A stretch of 64,000 nucleotides of DNA, from positions 81,783 through 145,782 of the forward strand of contig JACCGJ010018523.1 in assembly GCA_013407085.1 (NCBI GenBank), written 5' to 3'. Below, piece after piece: positions 22,200-31,507 of the stretch (position 1 is its first letter; every line of letters starts with the position of its first letter). The notes under the pieces were generated by a model. That model had not been told where the DNA came from, did no database searches, and worked only from the letters and a program-made list of their open reading frames with translations. The translations under genes and the position numbers were made by a program. This DNA is from Atriophallophorus winterbourni (taxonomy: Eukaryota > Platyhelminthes > Trematoda > Plagiorchiida > Microphallidae).

Positions 22200-22570
22200 T
22201 TTTCTTAGGTCCTGACATCCGATAGCAGTTGAGGTCAAGGTCGTCTGATCGTTGAATGTGTGTTTTGATAGCTTGCACGGAAACACCTAGGCGCGTATCG
22301 ATCGATTAACGGTTGAGAGATGAAATTTGCGAGGTTCGCGTGAGAACGTATCGCAATGTACTGGATGCACATTATCGAGTAAAACAGTCGTGGTGACCGT
22401 AGATTTAATCTCACACAAAGAAAAACGGATTGTTGAATTCAGCAGAAGATCTTCCGAATGATAGTGGTCCCGAGCAAGTCAAACAACGAAATCGAATGGT
22501 ATGAGAATGATCCAAATAGAATCAGCGAGTGACGAGTAATATTCAAATGTATCAGAGCACAGAATTTATC
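22200..22570. other. No feature recognised
   Basis: Could be the LINE 5' UTR or flanking DNA; neither can be shown. Confidence 0.3.
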
Positions 22571-22572
22571 GT

Positions 22573-23070
22573 CCCCGTATCCGTGACCTGACATCCGAGC
22601 TGAATTCGTGCTAAACCCAATTATTTGCGAATTGAAATTTAGCTTCCATTTGGGGACTAAGATAAGTTTGCAATTTCGAGGATAAATCCTCATTTGCAAA
22701 TTGAAATTTAGCTTCAATGTGGGGACTAAGCTAAGTCCCACAAGCGGTGCAATGCAGCACCGGTAACTGTTTGGAATATTTTTCAACATTCCAATAACAG
22801 CACGATGGTTAATTTTTGATTTAAGTCAGATTTTTATTATAAGTAGTATATGACGTTCGAAAAGCAGGCCTGAAGCACACAACCGGTTTCGCGGTTATTG
22901 CCGCTCATCAGGTATGCGTATCCGTGACCTGACATTCGAACGCCGATCTGACTTTGTGCTAAACCCAATTATTTGCGAATTCGAGGATAAATCCTCGTCT
23001 GCAAATTAAAATTCAGCTTCCATTTGGACACTAAGCTAAGTCACACAATCGATGTAATGCAGCACCGGTA
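22573..23070 (-). repeat. Direct repeats flanking a hammerhead ribozyme
   Basis: Two copies of a roughly 150-200 bp unit at 22573-22770 and 22918-23070. They share GTATCCGTGACCTGACAT, TGCTAAACCCAATTATTTGC, GAGGATAAATCCTC and a GCAGCACCGGTAA end. Part of the first unit (about 22620-22735) is itself duplicated. The hammerhead at 22875-22917 lies between them. Confidence 0.7.
22875..22917 (-). ncRNA. Type I hammerhead ribozyme (minimal stem III)
   Basis: Minus strand. Stem I is GCATAC (22912-22917) with GTGTGC (22875-22880): five Watson-Crick pairs and one U-G. Core CTGATGA is at 22905-22911. Stem II is GCGG/CCGC closing loop CAATAA. GAAA is at 22887-22890. Stem III is the self-complementary ACCGGT (22882-22887), and U17 at 22881 is the cleavage position. 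All core nucleotides match the hammerhead consensus; the cleavage triplet is GUU rather than GUC, which is allowed (NUH) but slower. The very short palindromic stem III is the form known from Penelope-like elements, which act as dimers. Confidence 0.8.
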
Positions 23071-23560
23071 AACATACATGACCAAATTCAAGCCTTGAGG
23101 TTGTTAAATAATACTTCATCCATCACGCTAAATATACAGCTATTATCTTGGTGGACATCATGATGTACTAACGTTAAACTTGAGATTTATCGTTTTATAA
23201 TCTAATGCACACCCCAGGGTATGAGATGATTTCCTCAACGATTTTCTAAAAGACTCCAAAACATAAATTCACGAATCAATATTCAAATTATTGTCGCACA
23301 ATTTCTGATTTCTAAATGGGTGTCTGTGGTGTGAATTCTTATCATAGCAGGAGGTTATTCGTTGATCATCTGAGGATTAGTGTTTGTGTTAGGAGTATTC
23401 ACATGAGATAGAATTTAATTGATTAAATCTGTCAGTTTGATCATGTGTTATCCGCATTTATCCAGTAGGTCATTGCAGCTTCAGAGTACAATTAATTGTC
23501 AATGTTTTGCGATGATGACCTCGAATTGGTGACTTATGGGGCAATTCCGCTGCGCTGTTC
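23071..23560. other. Intergenic, no gene seen
   Basis: Upstream DNA of the 23634 eggshell gene; nothing recognised. Confidence 0.45.
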
Positions 23561-23565
23561 GCCAG

Positions 23566-23600
23566 TCACGTGATAAACCAGCCAGATCTGCGATAAATAT
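23566..23600 (+). promoter_or_regulatory. TES gene promoter: TCACGT plus TATA-like box
   Basis: TCACGTGA at 23566-23573 (contains palindromic CACGTG, an E-box) and GATAAATAT at 23592-23600, 34-42 bp before the ATG. The TCACG-to-TATA spacing (26 bp) resembles that of the 6158 gene (22 bp). Confidence 0.55.
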
Positions 23601-23633
23601 CGGTTAACATATTCCGATGTTTATTGTATCAAT

Positions 23634-24185
23634 ATGAGATTTCAATCGCTAATTTTGGTTACCGTCTTTACTCTGGCTCTAGTTTCCGGTTACACTCACG
23701 GGAAACGAGACTATAATCGAAAACATGACTCTTATTCCAAAGGAGACAAAAATGATGGTCATTTTTACGACACTGCCATTGGCCAGCACATCCTCAAAGG
23801 TGGCGATCATCAGACTAGCGACTATGCCATCGATGCGAGAATTTCGGCTAAAGGAAAATTCCGTGGACTTGGACACGAGGATAAGAGCACCGAATTTGAG
23901 CAAATAACAAATTTCCGCAAGGGCGGAGAATTCGATGGATATGGCGTCGAAAAAGATCAATATCTTGACTATGATACATACGGGAAAGTCAAACAATATG
24001 GTGACAAACGTTCACGCAGTGAATACGATTTGTACGGAAAATTGAAAGCAAAAGGTGAGCAGGTGGAACATGGAGATTCTTATTTGCGTGGTGATCTGAA
24101 GGCTTATGGAATGCAGGAACCTATTCACAAAGGAACACACGATAAAATGAACCACAAACGCGATCAACGTCGAGTGAAATATTGA
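23634..24185 (+). CDS. TES domain eggshell protein, secreted, 183 aa
   Basis: The signal peptide is MRFQSLILVTVFTLALVSG, then a basic/His linker. The TES domain lies around residues 60-142: SDYAIDARISAKGKFRGLGH, EFEQITNFRKGGEFDGYG, LDYDTYGKVKQYGDK, EYDLYGKLKAKGE. The tail is GDSYLRGDLKAYGMQ plus a basic end. Within the cluster its domain is closest to the 6158 protein, sharing YGKLKAKG and the FEQ-FRKGG block, which suggests a relatively recent duplication. Intronless, with an E-box/TATA promoter upstream and ATTAAA 34 bp after the stop. The role as an eggshell cross-linking precursor is family knowledge. Confidence 0.9.
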   Translation: MRFQSLILVTVFTLALVSGYTHGKRDYNRKHDSYSKGDKNDGHFYDTAIGQHILKGGDHQTSDYAIDARISAKGKFRGLGHEDKSTEFEQITNFRKGGEFDGYGVEKDQYLDYDTYGKVKQYGDKRSRSEYDLYGKLKAKGEQVEHGDSYLRGDLKAYGMQEPIHKGTHDKMNHKRDQRRVKY

Positions 24186-24218
24186 GTACGATGAAGATAG
24201 AATGATTGTGCGATTTAA

Positions 24219-24224
24219 ATTAAA
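24219..24224 (+). terminator. Poly(A) signal ATTAAA
   Basis: ATTAAA 34 bp downstream of the 24185 stop. Confidence 0.5.
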
Positions 24225-24589
24225 CTGGTATCCGAAAACAAACGTTTTGTAACATTTTTACCCTAAGAGGCTTAGATTAGAGTTAGATGCGTTGCACCTA
24301 CATCTTTATAATAAACACAAAATAAGCATAGATAAATCAACTGATTTCAACATTTGCGCATTGGTGGTGTTTTTTGTTTGCTCACGAATTCATGGAACAA
24401 TGAACAGACAACCAGTGCACCTGGAACATTCGGGTCGTCTCAAGCGCCTAGAAACATTGTCGCTGTTGTATCGTTGACTATGCCGCAATAGATAGGTTGT
24501 GAGTATTCAAAGGATAGTATCAATAACAACATTTTACATGGAAATTTCGCGCTTGGTCATTATCATGCTGATCGTCGCGCATGCGTGTG

Positions 24590-25150
24590 AAATCGAATAT
24601 TCAAAATTCAAAATCTGTGGATGAAAAAAGAAATTAACTTTTCAATAGCTGCAGAGGTGAAGTATATGTATATATATATATATAATCCAAATTTCTGGTA
24701 TAGTTTATTAACCATTTGGGGGTAAAGACAGGATTTGAATTTTTGAATATAGCCAAGCTCTTCCAGTTTACCTAATCGGCAGGTATAGAATTCCAAACAC
24801 AAAAACATGCACCGAATAAAAATACCTGCGGCAGTTTCGTTCGGAGTGTGGTATCTCCAATTTGCAAACATGACCAGGGATGTTGCTGGAAGTTCGAAGG
24901 TGGTATAATTTATCCAGCGGGTGGGAAACAGTAGTATGGATTTTGTAAGCAAGGATAAGATCGCCTCGCATTCTTCTTTGTGAAAGTGTCCTCAGATCAA
25001 GTCGTCTGGGTCGCTCGACGTATGGAGTATTTTAAAAACCATTGAAACTCTCAGAATCTCTTTGATATAATCGGTCCAGAAGTAAAATATCTTTCTGGAG
25101 CCATGGTGTTTAGTTTTGGACAGCATAGTCTAGAACCAGGTGTCTATAAA
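24590..25150 (-). mobile_element. LINE 3' fragment, minus strand
   Basis: Readable blocks MRGDLILAYKIHTTVSHPLD, NCRRYFYSVHVFVFG and an upstream NTMAPERYF piece match the C-terminal region of the CR1/Jockey-like RTs. Terminus at about 24590 with TTTTGAATTTTGAATATTC. Contains a short TA run at 24664-24684. Confidence 0.7.
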
Positions 25151-25669
25151 TGTATATAAGTATAATATGAAAATAATTATTTTTCTCGAATAAAAATTTT
25201 TGGATTGCAGGTAAGGAAATTAATAGCTCTAAATACCACGTCGTATAAGTATAAAATTGTAATACTATAAAATTATACCAATAATAAAATTATGAAATAA
25301 TACATCCAAGCATCGATACAGGCGTTTCAGTGTAGGAATAAAGCAATGCCACGTATGAAATAGAGTAGGATACGTTAGTGGAAATATTCATTTGATAACA
25401 TTGTTTTCGGCTGCTTGCGTAAATCAGAATCGTTTTGGTTTTCGGCATGTACATGGTTTTTCCACATTTTGCTGCTGACTTTTGTTTGCTTATGTAACTT
25501 GCTCACGACTCTAAACTATTGGACGCGAGCGTTTGAGGGATGGAATTTCTTATATCCCTGTTAGTAAGATATACCTGAAGACTTCTATCGTTCTGACCAA
25601 TCTTTACGAATTTGGATGCTGTAGAACGTCGGCATTACTGAAAATTGTGTTATCTGCCTTAACGCAAAG

Positions 25670-25960
25670 CTAAAGATGGTGAAATTTCCCGAGCCTTCGA
25701 AGCTACGAGCTGAGTCCAACAAGGTTCGGTACTCGGTCAAATACTATTCCCAATATTTATAAATGATCTAGCGCCATTGTATACTTGTTCTCTCATTGAA
25801 GATGAAGATAAACTCTGTTGATTATTGTCTGGTTCTACAAGCATACATAAAACTAGCCGTACCATTGGTCCAAGCAAGTGCAAAATGTTAAAGGTTAGAA
25901 AACCCTTCCCGTTTTCATACGCACTTGGCAGTAGAACAATTGAGTGCGGTGCAACGGAGG
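25670..25960 (+). mobile_element. LINE reverse transcriptase fragment
   Basis: Translates as SRAFEATS, stop, VQQGSVLGQILFPIFINDLAPL (motif B, PQGSVLGPxLF) followed by a decayed FADD region. Short isolated relic, plus strand. Confidence 0.6.
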
Positions 25961-28258
25961 TTAATAAACGCGTTTGACCGATTGGTCTTCTCTTGTGTTG
26001 TGGGAGTCGTTGGTGAACTTGATTAACATTACAAAGACGATCTCATATATGAACTGCGATGCAATCGACTATTGGGTATGCAATATGATGGGTTTCGTGT
26101 CTTATGTTACATCGATCGTCCTCAAAGCGTATGCGAAGAACGTTGTACTAGGGAACGTGATTTAGCCTCGATTGGCCTAAAAGTATGCCATTGGTAAAAC
26201 CGAAACTAGAATATTATAAAGTTGGACCGAACTAAAACCAATAAAATGTAATCAACCAATCAATACAACGACTGAGATGATTTGAACAAAATATCCACAT
26301 ATTTAAAACACGTCAGACTTTAACACAGATGCGATGAGATAGCGTCCGATAACACCGAATTACGTCGTTCGCTCTGTAACATATTTGTAATTAATGACTA
26401 CTCATTAGTAGGATAGATTAGCAACTTTCACGCCTATTTAAATTGTTTCTGAAGCTGGTCAAAAGGCGTTTCGAAATCGAAAGTCTATTAATTTACCGCT
26501 TCACAATCGTAAGTTTAAATTTTTCAGCGTCTTTTTTGTAAGTTATATTTGATTGATGTTTGCATTATTTATGCTATGTCGCGTATTCGAGATATCCACG
26601 ACACACGTCGGTGTCAAATCACCGCACTTTGTGATATTTTTAGTGTTCAGTATGGATGCAAAAGTAAATAAAGTGTAAAATAGTCTCGTTATTTCGCAAA
26701 TTATTCAAAAGTTAATAATGCTATCTCGTAGTAACTTTACATTCAGAATTTAGGGTTAACGTTTCAGGAAATGTCGTATTTACAAGCAGCGTGCACGATG
26801 ATTGGCGAAACCCATAAAGTTAATTTAGCCACCCAGAATATGGTCGCACCAAAGTAATCTGTTAGCAACATGTGGACGATAATGTTTATATCCGTGGGTA
26901 GTAACAAATAAATTGATTTCAGGCTTTCAGTCACACCAATTTTGTTATCTTTGTTCGGAACCTTAATTGCTCGCATTGCGATTTGTAAAAAGCCCGCCCT
27001 CATTTAATAATATATTGTATTCACGCGACAATAATTGTACTATCAACCGTAGAAACAGCAATTCATGTTCACTACAAAACTTAAACTGTCTCAGACTGCA
27101 TTGAATATACTCAGACAAAAATCTGCAAAGCGAAATGAACGGACGGTTTCTGTTGTCTAAATCAAATGAGAATGGATAAGTGGAAAGAAAAGCGTACACG
27201 TCAACATACACAAACAATTGAGAAAGCATTTATCTCGTTGATATTTTTAATTGTGTATCGTGTGTTTTTTTGTATTAGACATCAATGCGAAGCTGAAATT
27301 TCGAATATTTTGGATTACAGCTTCTACCTTACTTCTTTCCTTGCTTCTGAAAACATCTCTTTCTCCAGTTAGCAAAAAAGGCAGGTAGTTAAAACCTGAT
27401 TATTCATTTAACAGTTCATTTTTTATCCAGCCAATCAACTCACGTTATATCAAATCAGCTTAGAACCGAGCGTGAACACATTCTTTGTACGCAACCGTTC
27501 GCAAATGCACATGCATTCACGATCGATAAGCACATGCCAGCAAGGTCACGATCGATCTTCAATGGAATGCATATGCACAAGACACTTTTGAGTTGATTTA
27601 AAAATACTTAAACTCCTGTTGAGAAAGGACACTGTGTTCGGAGATTTCGTTATTCCGAAATTAATCGAAACCGAAAATGCAAAATCAGTCACATGTTCCC
27701 GATTGAGAACATGGTTTCGAAAAGCTTATTTAGCGTGTGTTATTCTGTAGATGTTATATTTTGCCATGATTTTGATGCGGTACCATAGTGTTGAAGATTC
27801 GTATTTTGAAGCGAAACTTGAATCCGTCCGTTTTTGAATTTTTACTGTATTCTATAAATTTCTCGAAGTACACCTAAACGTGCGGTGACATTAAAATCGT
27901 CCATTTACGTCTTGAAGGGGTTCGTGCCTATTACTTGTCTGCTTTCTTTGGAAGGCAGTTTCCGAAAGTAAGTTTAACTATTCCAATACCTTCATTTAGA
28001 AATTCAACACGTATGTTAGAAAACGATTTGAGGTCTACTGCGTAGGAGTTTAACTCGCCAAGTGCATTGACTCATCCCTCACCGGAATGTAGCGATAGCA
28101 CGAATGATGACCTCGGTGCATCATACAAAGAAGGTAGTACGTGATGCGTGTCAAATGAGTAAGTAGTTGAATGTTTTGGCCGCTCGGGCAAATTACATAC
28201 CAGCTCTGTAGCGTAGGAAATGGTATCGTTTATTAAGAACGTTGATTTTCCCGGCGTG
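25961..28258. other. Gene-free stretch, nothing recognised
   Basis: Open frames at 25974-26165, 26764-27003, 26963-27229 and 27166-27372 were read; none has a signal peptide, repeat or family motif. AT-rich. Confidence 0.4.
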
Positions 28259-28306
28259 TTATATATATATATATATATTTATAGAGAGAGAGAGAGAGAG
28301 AGAGAT
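28259..28306. repeat. (TA)n(GA)n compound microsatellite
   Basis: About 20 bp TA dinucleotides, then a short interruption and about 24 bp GA dinucleotides. Confidence 0.9.
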
Positions 28307-28432
28307 TTTGGCAATTTTTATCGAAGACTTGAGGAAACATTTAAACCGTTTTTGTAGATACAATGCAATTAAACGTAAAATTAATAGTTGTTCAAGGCGG
28401 CAAAACGGATGACAAAAATACGCCAAAACTGC

Positions 28433-29590
28433 AAACTATAGACCGGTAACGCTACTACCGGCGCTCTTTACATTAATGGAACGCATTGTGACTGTGCGCA
28501 TAAAAGAACATTTTGAAAACCAAAATATTTTGACAGCAGTACAACACGGTTTTCGAAGAAATCGCTGCTGTTTATCGAACCTTCTTACAACGTTCGAGGA
28601 TTGGACCAAGGAACTAGACGAAGTTGAGGCTGTACATGCTTGCTATATCAATATTTCCAAAGCTTTCGATAGTGTCAACCATTACATTCTAATAAAAAAG
28701 CTCGAAGCTTATGGATAAGTGACTATCTTACTGATAGACACGTCCAAGTTCGCTTTGGCAGCACCTTCTCTCGAAGAATAGACGTCACAGGTGGATTTCC
28801 GCAGGGCTCGGGTCTTGGACCTTTTCTATTATTGGTGTATAAGAACGATATAGTAGATGATATTGGATGAAACTTGATACTATTTGCCGATGATATTAAA
28901 ATATGGAAACGTGTAAGGTCTGTTTATGACTGTATGGCATTAGAACGGCATCTGTGGACCCTATTTCGTTGGTCCCAGTTAAATGAGTTACCATTTAACC
29001 CTGCGAAATGTCAAATGCTGTAGCTTGGAAAATCTCTACACCACACGTATCAGCTTGGCACGCAAGATCTCGTCTGGACCACCGCAGAAAAAGATCTCGT
29101 TATCTGGGTGTCCTTTAACCCTAAGACTGGACATCATTGCCAGACAGTGTATAATAAAGCCTGCCGTATCTTGTGACTTCTACAAAGGATATTCAACCTT
29201 ACCCCGGTTAATTAATATATATGTAAGTCCTATTATGGAATATTCCATTCAAGCCTGGGCACCATGGCCGAGAATGTATATCGAACTACTTGACAGGATT
29301 TATCATCGTGCAACAAAGTTGGTCTCCTGTTATAGAAATTTGCCTTTCAGAGAGCGAATATTAAAACTAAATCTACACAATTTTACCCAACGACGGATAC
29401 GGAATGACCTGAAAACTATCCTCTTAAATACTAACTAAAGCCAAATGGCCTAACTCGAACACCAAAACAATCAAAGGCTTCAAGCATTCCACATTCTCGA
29501 TTGGATATTCGTCGAAATTTTTTCTCGGTAAGAATTTGTTTTACTTGGAACTTTTTGCCTGAAGTAATCCCACGCTCGGAGTATGTTGCG
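28433..29590 (+). mobile_element. LINE reverse transcriptase remnant, plus strand
   Basis: Starts in NYRPVTLLPALFTLMERIV. Then QHGFRRNRCCLSNLLTTFEDW, ACYINISKAFDSVNHYILIKKL (motif A), a frameshift, GGFPQGSGLGPFLLLV (motif B), LILFADDIKIW (motif C intact), and 28983-29438 with MEYSIQAWAPWPRMYIELLDRIYHRATKLV. A final FTWNFLPEVIPRSE block ends near 29590. Same family as 18097-22190 but without endonuclease. Motif C is intact, yet frameshifts make it inactive. Confidence 0.85.
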
Positions 29591-30060
29591 GTTTTTGCTT
29601 CTAAACTCGATTAGTATATGGCGAACCATGTGTTACGTGCCTGTCCCTATTGATTTTTGTTTAATACACCTAGTCATCCTAATGTTATTGTCTAGGCTTA
29701 CTGCTTTTTCTTACTGTCAAGTAAAATCTTGTTTTCTTGAGGCTTACTGCTTTTTCTGTCATAAAACTTTCTGAGTTCGTGTGTACATGACCTAATTCAA
29801 ATTATTTGGCCTGAACGAACATATATTAGTAATGGTAACTGGAAACCTTAATACTTTTGTTAATAAATATTCTAAAACTTTGTATCTTAAATCTTGAAGC
29901 ACATCCGTGTGTAAAATGGGGACTAACAGCATTCCGAGAAGTAATTGCTGCTGACGAGGAAACTGTGCAGTAGGTGAAATCACATCATACTTAAAGCGTC
30001 GTCATAATGAAACCCGGAATAATCACCGGTCCTATCGTAGGGGATATAACATATTTATCA
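29591..30060. other. No feature recognised
   Basis: Short AT-rich frames only. Confidence 0.4.
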
Positions 30061-30510
30061 GGTCCCTGGAGATCAAATCCCACTCCGGTGTTTATCTACA
30101 TCCCGATGTGAATATCAAACGTAAGGCTCTTTATTGTATGTCAAAAGCGCCTCTGAAGTAATAAGTCGAATGTTTACATTGGGCAAACTTCTAGAGGACT
30201 CTGCACTAGGGTAAACGAACACAGGAAACGAGTGGGAAAGCAACCCCACAATCCCAGTGAATACCAATCACTTATTCGGGATTCTGCCCTAGCTGAACAC
30301 GGGCTAGACACTAGACACAGCGTAGATCTTGATAACGTGGACTCATGATAAGACGGGGTGTGAAATCTTATAGGGAAAGACTTCACGCTGAGGCACTTGA
30401 AATAACAAAGGCTGGGGCGAATGCGGTGAACAAGGTGGATGGGGCGGATATCTCAACAATCTGGCGTTCGGTTCTGCAGCGGATAAGTATTAACGTGCGT
30501 AACACCTAAT
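30060..30510 (+). mobile_element. Penelope-like element, GIY-YIG endonuclease remnant
   Basis: From 30173 the frame gives YIGQTSRGLCTRVNEHRKRV then SALAEHGLDTRHSVDLDN, the GIY-YIG/EH block found at the C-terminus of Penelope-like retroelements. After stops it continues SYRERLHAEALEITKAGANA to about 30510. Upstream YCMSKAPL fits the linker. The first Gly-Ile-Tyr of the motif is lost in a frameshift. No RT is recognisable next to it. Confidence 0.7.
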
Positions 30511-30714
30511 GTGCACATGGATTACGTAAACAGTGGGTCAGCGGACGTTGTTCGCCCCTGCAGAAAAAAACAATTTAGGGATTAACACTGCATTTAAGTG
30601 GGGGTGATCAATTGTCTTGATCTCGCCTGTCTATCTGACAGAACTCGGGATTGGTCAACAAAATGGTATTAAAACCTGAACACTGTTCGTACCGACTCCC
30701 TTGGTCTGAGGAAA

Positions 30715-30877
30715 TTTCGGTTTACTGACACTTAATCGTCAGACATTTAATCGCCGACACTTAATCTCTTGATACTCAATCGCCAGACATTTGATCCCCA
30801 GACATTTAACCTCCAAGTCACTTGATCCCCAGTCACTTAATCTTCAGTTTGATAACTTCTGAAAAATGCAGAATACG
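30715..30877 (+). repeat. Left TIR of second MULE
   Basis: About nine 14-15 bp units, then a unique inner segment ending CAGAATACG. Confidence 0.85.
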
Positions 30878-30957
30878 TTTAAATGAACTTATTTAGCAGG
30901 AGAGATATGCAATTGATTTTAAGAACGTCAATCTTTCCGTAGTTGAGTATCGCTGAA

Positions 30958-31330
30958 TTGCTCAAGAGGTCATGGCGCATATCTCAGCATACTTCTTCTT
31001 CTGTTTGATATGAACCCCATCACTTGCTTGAAGAACTGAGGCCTTATGCTGTCGGCAATCCTTTCGCAAACCGTTAAGAAATGTCCACATACTGGGATTT
31101 TAGCAAGAAAAGAGTGACTGTAATGCATGATGCCAGCCATCTACAGCATTATTCGTTCGGGCAACTCCACTATTTGCGTCTTCATACTTATTCCAAGTTT
31201 CAGGTGGAAGTATAGCTGGTGCAAAGTTTTCTCTTCTACCTCTAATTCGTCGACCTCGAACAAAGGTATGTTCAAAATAAGATAACAGTTCATTCATCCT
31301 CTCACTTTGCACAGACTGCATCATTTAACG
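30958..31330 (-). pseudogene. MULE transposase C-terminal relic
   Basis: Minus strand: YFEHTFVRGRRIRGRRENFA, PETWNKYEDANSGVARTNNA, VDGWHHALQSLFSC, then an in-frame stop, NPSMWTFLNGLRKDCRQ and a Lys-rich HIKQKKKYAE tail. It aligns block by block with 3682-4302 (YFEDTWIGRPPRRQGAERRA, WNQYE...RTNNSIEAWHNRMQSL). Only the end of the protein remains. Confidence 0.8.
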
Positions 31331-31344
31331 GCACAATCATCAGT

Positions 31345-31507
31345 CGTATTCTGCATTTTTCAGAAGTTATCAAACTGAAGATTAAGTGACTGGGGATGAA
31401 GTGACTTGGAGGTTAAATGTCTGGTGATTAATGGTCTAGAGATTAAGTGTCGGCGATTAAGTGTCTGCAAATTAAATGTGTGACGATTAAGTGACCGGAC
31501 ACCGAAA
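31345..31507 (-). repeat. Right TIR of second MULE
   Basis: Inverted partner of 30715-30877, with the same unit order and the same inner block. Confidence 0.85.

Larger units (their letters stand above)
30715..31507 (-). mobile_element. Second MULE with minisatellite-like TIRs
   Basis: A 793-bp element with 163-bp inverted ends, 30715-30877 and 31345-31507. Each starts TTTCGGT and is built of 14-15 bp units such as GACATTTAATCGCCA and GACACTTAATC, followed by a shared inner block AGTTTGATAACTTCTGAAAA. The interior holds a MULE transposase remnant (30958-31330). No target duplication was found, perhaps because of decay. Confidence 0.8.

Noticed and set aside
25974..27372. Four open frames of 60-90 codons in a gene-free stretch
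   Set aside because: No signal peptide, no family blocks, no splice-consistent partners on the same strand.
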